Of a stretch of DNA of 8,604 nt, positions 7,658 to 8,604 are shown in pieces (the stretch's first letter is position 1; each line of letters starts with the position of its first letter). The notes under the pieces are model-generated. The model had not been told where the DNA came from. It worked only from the letters and a program-made list of their open reading frames with translations, and made no database searches. Where the stretch lies: assembly GCA_902475415.1 (NCBI GenBank), contig CABRZK010000090.1, positions 1 to 8,604 of the forward strand, read 5' to 3'. The translations under genes were made by a program, and so were the position numbers. This DNA comes from an uncultured Eubacterium sp. GTDB lineage: Bacteria; Bacillota; Clostridia; Lachnospirales; Lachnospiraceae.

Positions 7658-7757
7658 AGTTTCATCCTCTCTTTGCTTCAATGCAGTCTTTCAAAATTTA
7701 CAAAAAACAGCATATTTGCAATTGTTTTCTACAAAATATTGAAACTTTCACTTTTTC
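7658..7757 (-). other. AT-rich uppS-cdsA spacer with a weak hairpin
   Basis: This 100-base gap has no gene apart from the cdsA ribosome binding site (7666-7671). An AT-rich imperfect hairpin can form at 7702-7730: 8 pairs including one G-T, a 3-base bulge, 3 more pairs and a 4-base loop. Its T-run is inside the stem rather than after it, so a working terminator is unlikely. A poor promoter match (TTGCAA, 15 bases, TAAATT) is not convincing. The gap is probably transcribed through. Confidence 0.3.
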
Positions 7758-8477
7758 TTACGCTTTCACCTTTCCATAACGGCGATCACGGCTTGTATAA
7801 GCTTCAATGGCTTTTACAAGCTCTTCTTTATTGAACTCCGGCCATGGAGTATCCGTAAAGTAAAATTCACTGTACGCGTGCTGCCACATCAGATAATTAG
7901 AAAGTCTCTGCTCTCCGCTGGTACGGATCATCAGATCCGGATCCGGGATGCCTGCGGTGTCCAGGTAATTGGAAAAATGCACCTCGTCCACATCGTCCAG
8001 TGCAATTTTTCCATCTTTATAATCCTGCATCATCTGGCGCATGCCACGCAGCATCTCATCACGGCTGCCATAATTAATTGCAATCTGAAACTGTAATCCT
8101 GTATTTGCAGCTGTATCAGTCTCCAGTTTGCGAATGCTTTCCTGCAAATCTTCTGCAAGTCCCGTCTTATCTCCAATCACCCGTACCCGAGTATTATTCT
8201 TCATTGCCTTCGTATAACAGATTTTAATATATTTACGGAACAAAAACATCAGTGTTTTTACTTCTGTCTCAGGACGACTCCAGTTTTCTGTAGAAAACGC
8301 ATATACGGTCAGATATTTTATACCAAGTGCATCTGCATCTTCACAAATATCCATAATGACATCTGCACCTTTCGAATGTCCGTAAGTGCGCGGCATTCCT
8401 TTTGATTTGGCCCAACGACCATTTCCATCCATGATAATAGACACATGCGTCGGTATCTTTAACTGCGAAAGTTCCAT
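7758..8477 (-). CDS. uppS: Isoprenyl transferase (undecaprenyl diphosphate synthase, cis-prenyltransferase)
   Basis: UppS adds isopentenyl diphosphate units in cis to farnesyl diphosphate, giving the C55 carrier lipid for peptidoglycan and other wall polymers. It is a cytosolic enzyme acting at the membrane surface. The product is 239 residues, typical for the family. The diphosphate-binding motif IIMDGNGRWA (14-23) holds the catalytic D17. FSTENWSRP (61-69), NYGSRDE (135-141) and IRTSGEQRLSNY (184-195) are the other conserved blocks, and SEFYF (203-207) carries the conserved Glu (E204) that helps bind Mg and substrate. Position 138 is Ser where many homologues have Gly (NYGGR), a mild change. 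The ATG at 8477 is chosen because AAAGGGG lies 5 bases upstream and the motifs then sit at normal positions. The frame is open upstream to 8591, but an ATG at 8516 would fall inside a strong hairpin stem. The substrate ultimately comes from the dxr/ispG pathway in the same cluster. Confidence 0.97.
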   Translation of the reverse strand: MELSQLKIPTHVSIIMDGNGRWAKSKGMPRTYGHSKGADVIMDICEDADALGIKYLTVYAFSTENWSRPETEVKTLMFLFRKYIKICYTKAMKNNTRVRVIGDKTGLAEDLQESIRKLETDTAANTGLQFQIAINYGSRDEMLRGMRQMMQDYKDGKIALDDVDEVHFSNYLDTAGIPDPDLMIRTSGEQRLSNYLMWQHAYSEFYFTDTPWPEFNKEELVKAIEAYTSRDRRYGKVKA

Positions 8478-8482
8478 ATTTT

Positions 8483-8489
8483 CCCCTTT
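8483..8489 (-). promoter_or_regulatory. uppS ribosome binding site, partly inside a hairpin
   Basis: AAAGGGG ends 5 bases before the uppS ATG and decides that start. The same bases pair with CCTTTTC just upstream (8494-8500), so the site can be hidden by local folding. Confidence 0.7.
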
Positions 8490-8500
8490 CTCAGAAAAGG
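8484..8500 (-). promoter_or_regulatory. Hairpin that can mask the uppS ribosome binding site
   Basis: In the minus-strand RNA, CCTTTTC (8494-8500) pairs with GAAAGGG (8484-8490) across the 3-base loop TGA: seven pairs, one of them G-U, with a further possible U-G pair outside. It covers most of the uppS Shine-Dalgarno sequence and shares two bases with the 3' arm of the stem just upstream. The pairing is seen directly; any regulatory effect is inferred. Confidence 0.4.
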
Positions 8501-8522
8501 ACATAGCCTGCGCCATGTCCCC
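8495..8522 (-). terminator. Terminator-like stem-loop upstream of uppS
   Basis: In the minus-strand RNA, GGACATGGC (8512-8520) pairs with GCTATGTCC (8499-8507) across the 4-base loop GCAG (8508-8511): nine pairs, one a G-U wobble. Four T residues follow (8495-8498), two of which could extend the stem by G-U pairs with 8521-8522. This resembles an intrinsic terminator, but the T-run is short, so partial termination (attenuation) or an RNA-processing or protein-binding site is equally possible. It sits only 18-21 bases before the uppS start, so transcripts from the expected upstream genes must pass it. Confidence 0.5.
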
Positions 8523-8604
8523 ATCTTGTCTTAATCTTTCTGATTTTTCGGATCGGTCAATTTTACATCTGCTTTTATAACCCACGTACATTTTCCATGA
8601 ATAC
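8523..8604 (-). other. Upstream leader of uppS, no gene seen
   Basis: The frame of uppS stays open here, but neither it nor the other frames match the end of frr, the gene expected upstream in Bacillota. The stretch therefore looks like intergenic leader. TATAAA and TAAAAT could each be a -10 box, but no good -35 box lies at the right distance within the window. TTGACC could be a -35 box, but only poor -10 matches follow it. No promoter is called. Confidence 0.35.

Noticed and set aside
7658..7681. N-terminal extension of cdsA from TTG at 7681
   Set aside because: It would translate through the GAGAGG ribosome binding site that serves the ATG at 7657, and adds eight charged residues before the first membrane helix.
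8478..8591. N-terminal extension of uppS from ATG 8591 or 8516
   Set aside because: The extension is unlike UppS N-termini, the 8516 ATG lies within a strong stem, and the ATG at 8477 has a clear ribosome binding site and gives the normal length.
1..8604. Search for a defence system, mobile element, CRISPR, tRNA or other accessory system
   Set aside because: The window is filled by six conserved housekeeping genes in one orientation with short gaps. No direct repeats, transposase, integrase or array-like spacing was seen.

Overview
This window is a stretch of core chromosome from a low-to-moderate GC Gram-positive bacterium. Clostridia, probably a Lachnospiraceae-like lineage, is the best guess. 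The evidence is a PolC-type replicative polymerase (a Bacillota hallmark), the MEP isoprenoid pathway, clear GGAGG-type ribosome binding sites, and the gene order uppS-cdsA-dxr-rseP-ispG-polC. The assignment is an inference from gene content and protein sequence; no database search was run.

All convincing genes lie on the minus strand, so transcription runs from high to low coordinates. In that direction the window holds: a 127-base leader with two hairpins (8604-8478); uppS (undecaprenyl diphosphate synthase); a 100-base AT-rich spacer; cdsA (CDP-diacylglycerol synthase); a 109-base spacer with a possible 37-codon ORF that overlaps both neighbours; dxr (DXP reductoisomerase); rseP (site-2-type membrane protease), 1 base after dxr and starting at GTG; a 163-base spacer; ispG (HMBPP synthase); and polC, 3 bases after ispG. 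polC runs off the left edge of the window with about 1106 codons present. Long plus-strand ORFs exist, but all are antisense shadows of these genes.

The genes make a coherent envelope and housekeeping operon. Dxr and IspG are the second and the penultimate steps of the MEP pathway, which makes the isoprenoid units. UppS condenses those units into the C55 lipid carrier for peptidoglycan and teichoic acid. CdsA makes the activated precursor of acidic phospholipids, RseP cleaves membrane-bound regulators and signal-peptide remnants, and PolC replicates the chromosome. From knowledge of related genomes, frr and pyrH are expected upstream (beyond 8604), and rimP/nusA downstream (beyond position 1).

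I found no mobile elements, CRISPR arrays, tRNA or rRNA genes, defence genes or signs of recent transfer. The most interesting signals are regulatory: a terminator-like stem-loop followed by a second hairpin that covers the uppS ribosome binding site, and the small overlapping ORFs in the cdsA-dxr and rseP-ispG gaps. None amounts to a demonstrated new system.
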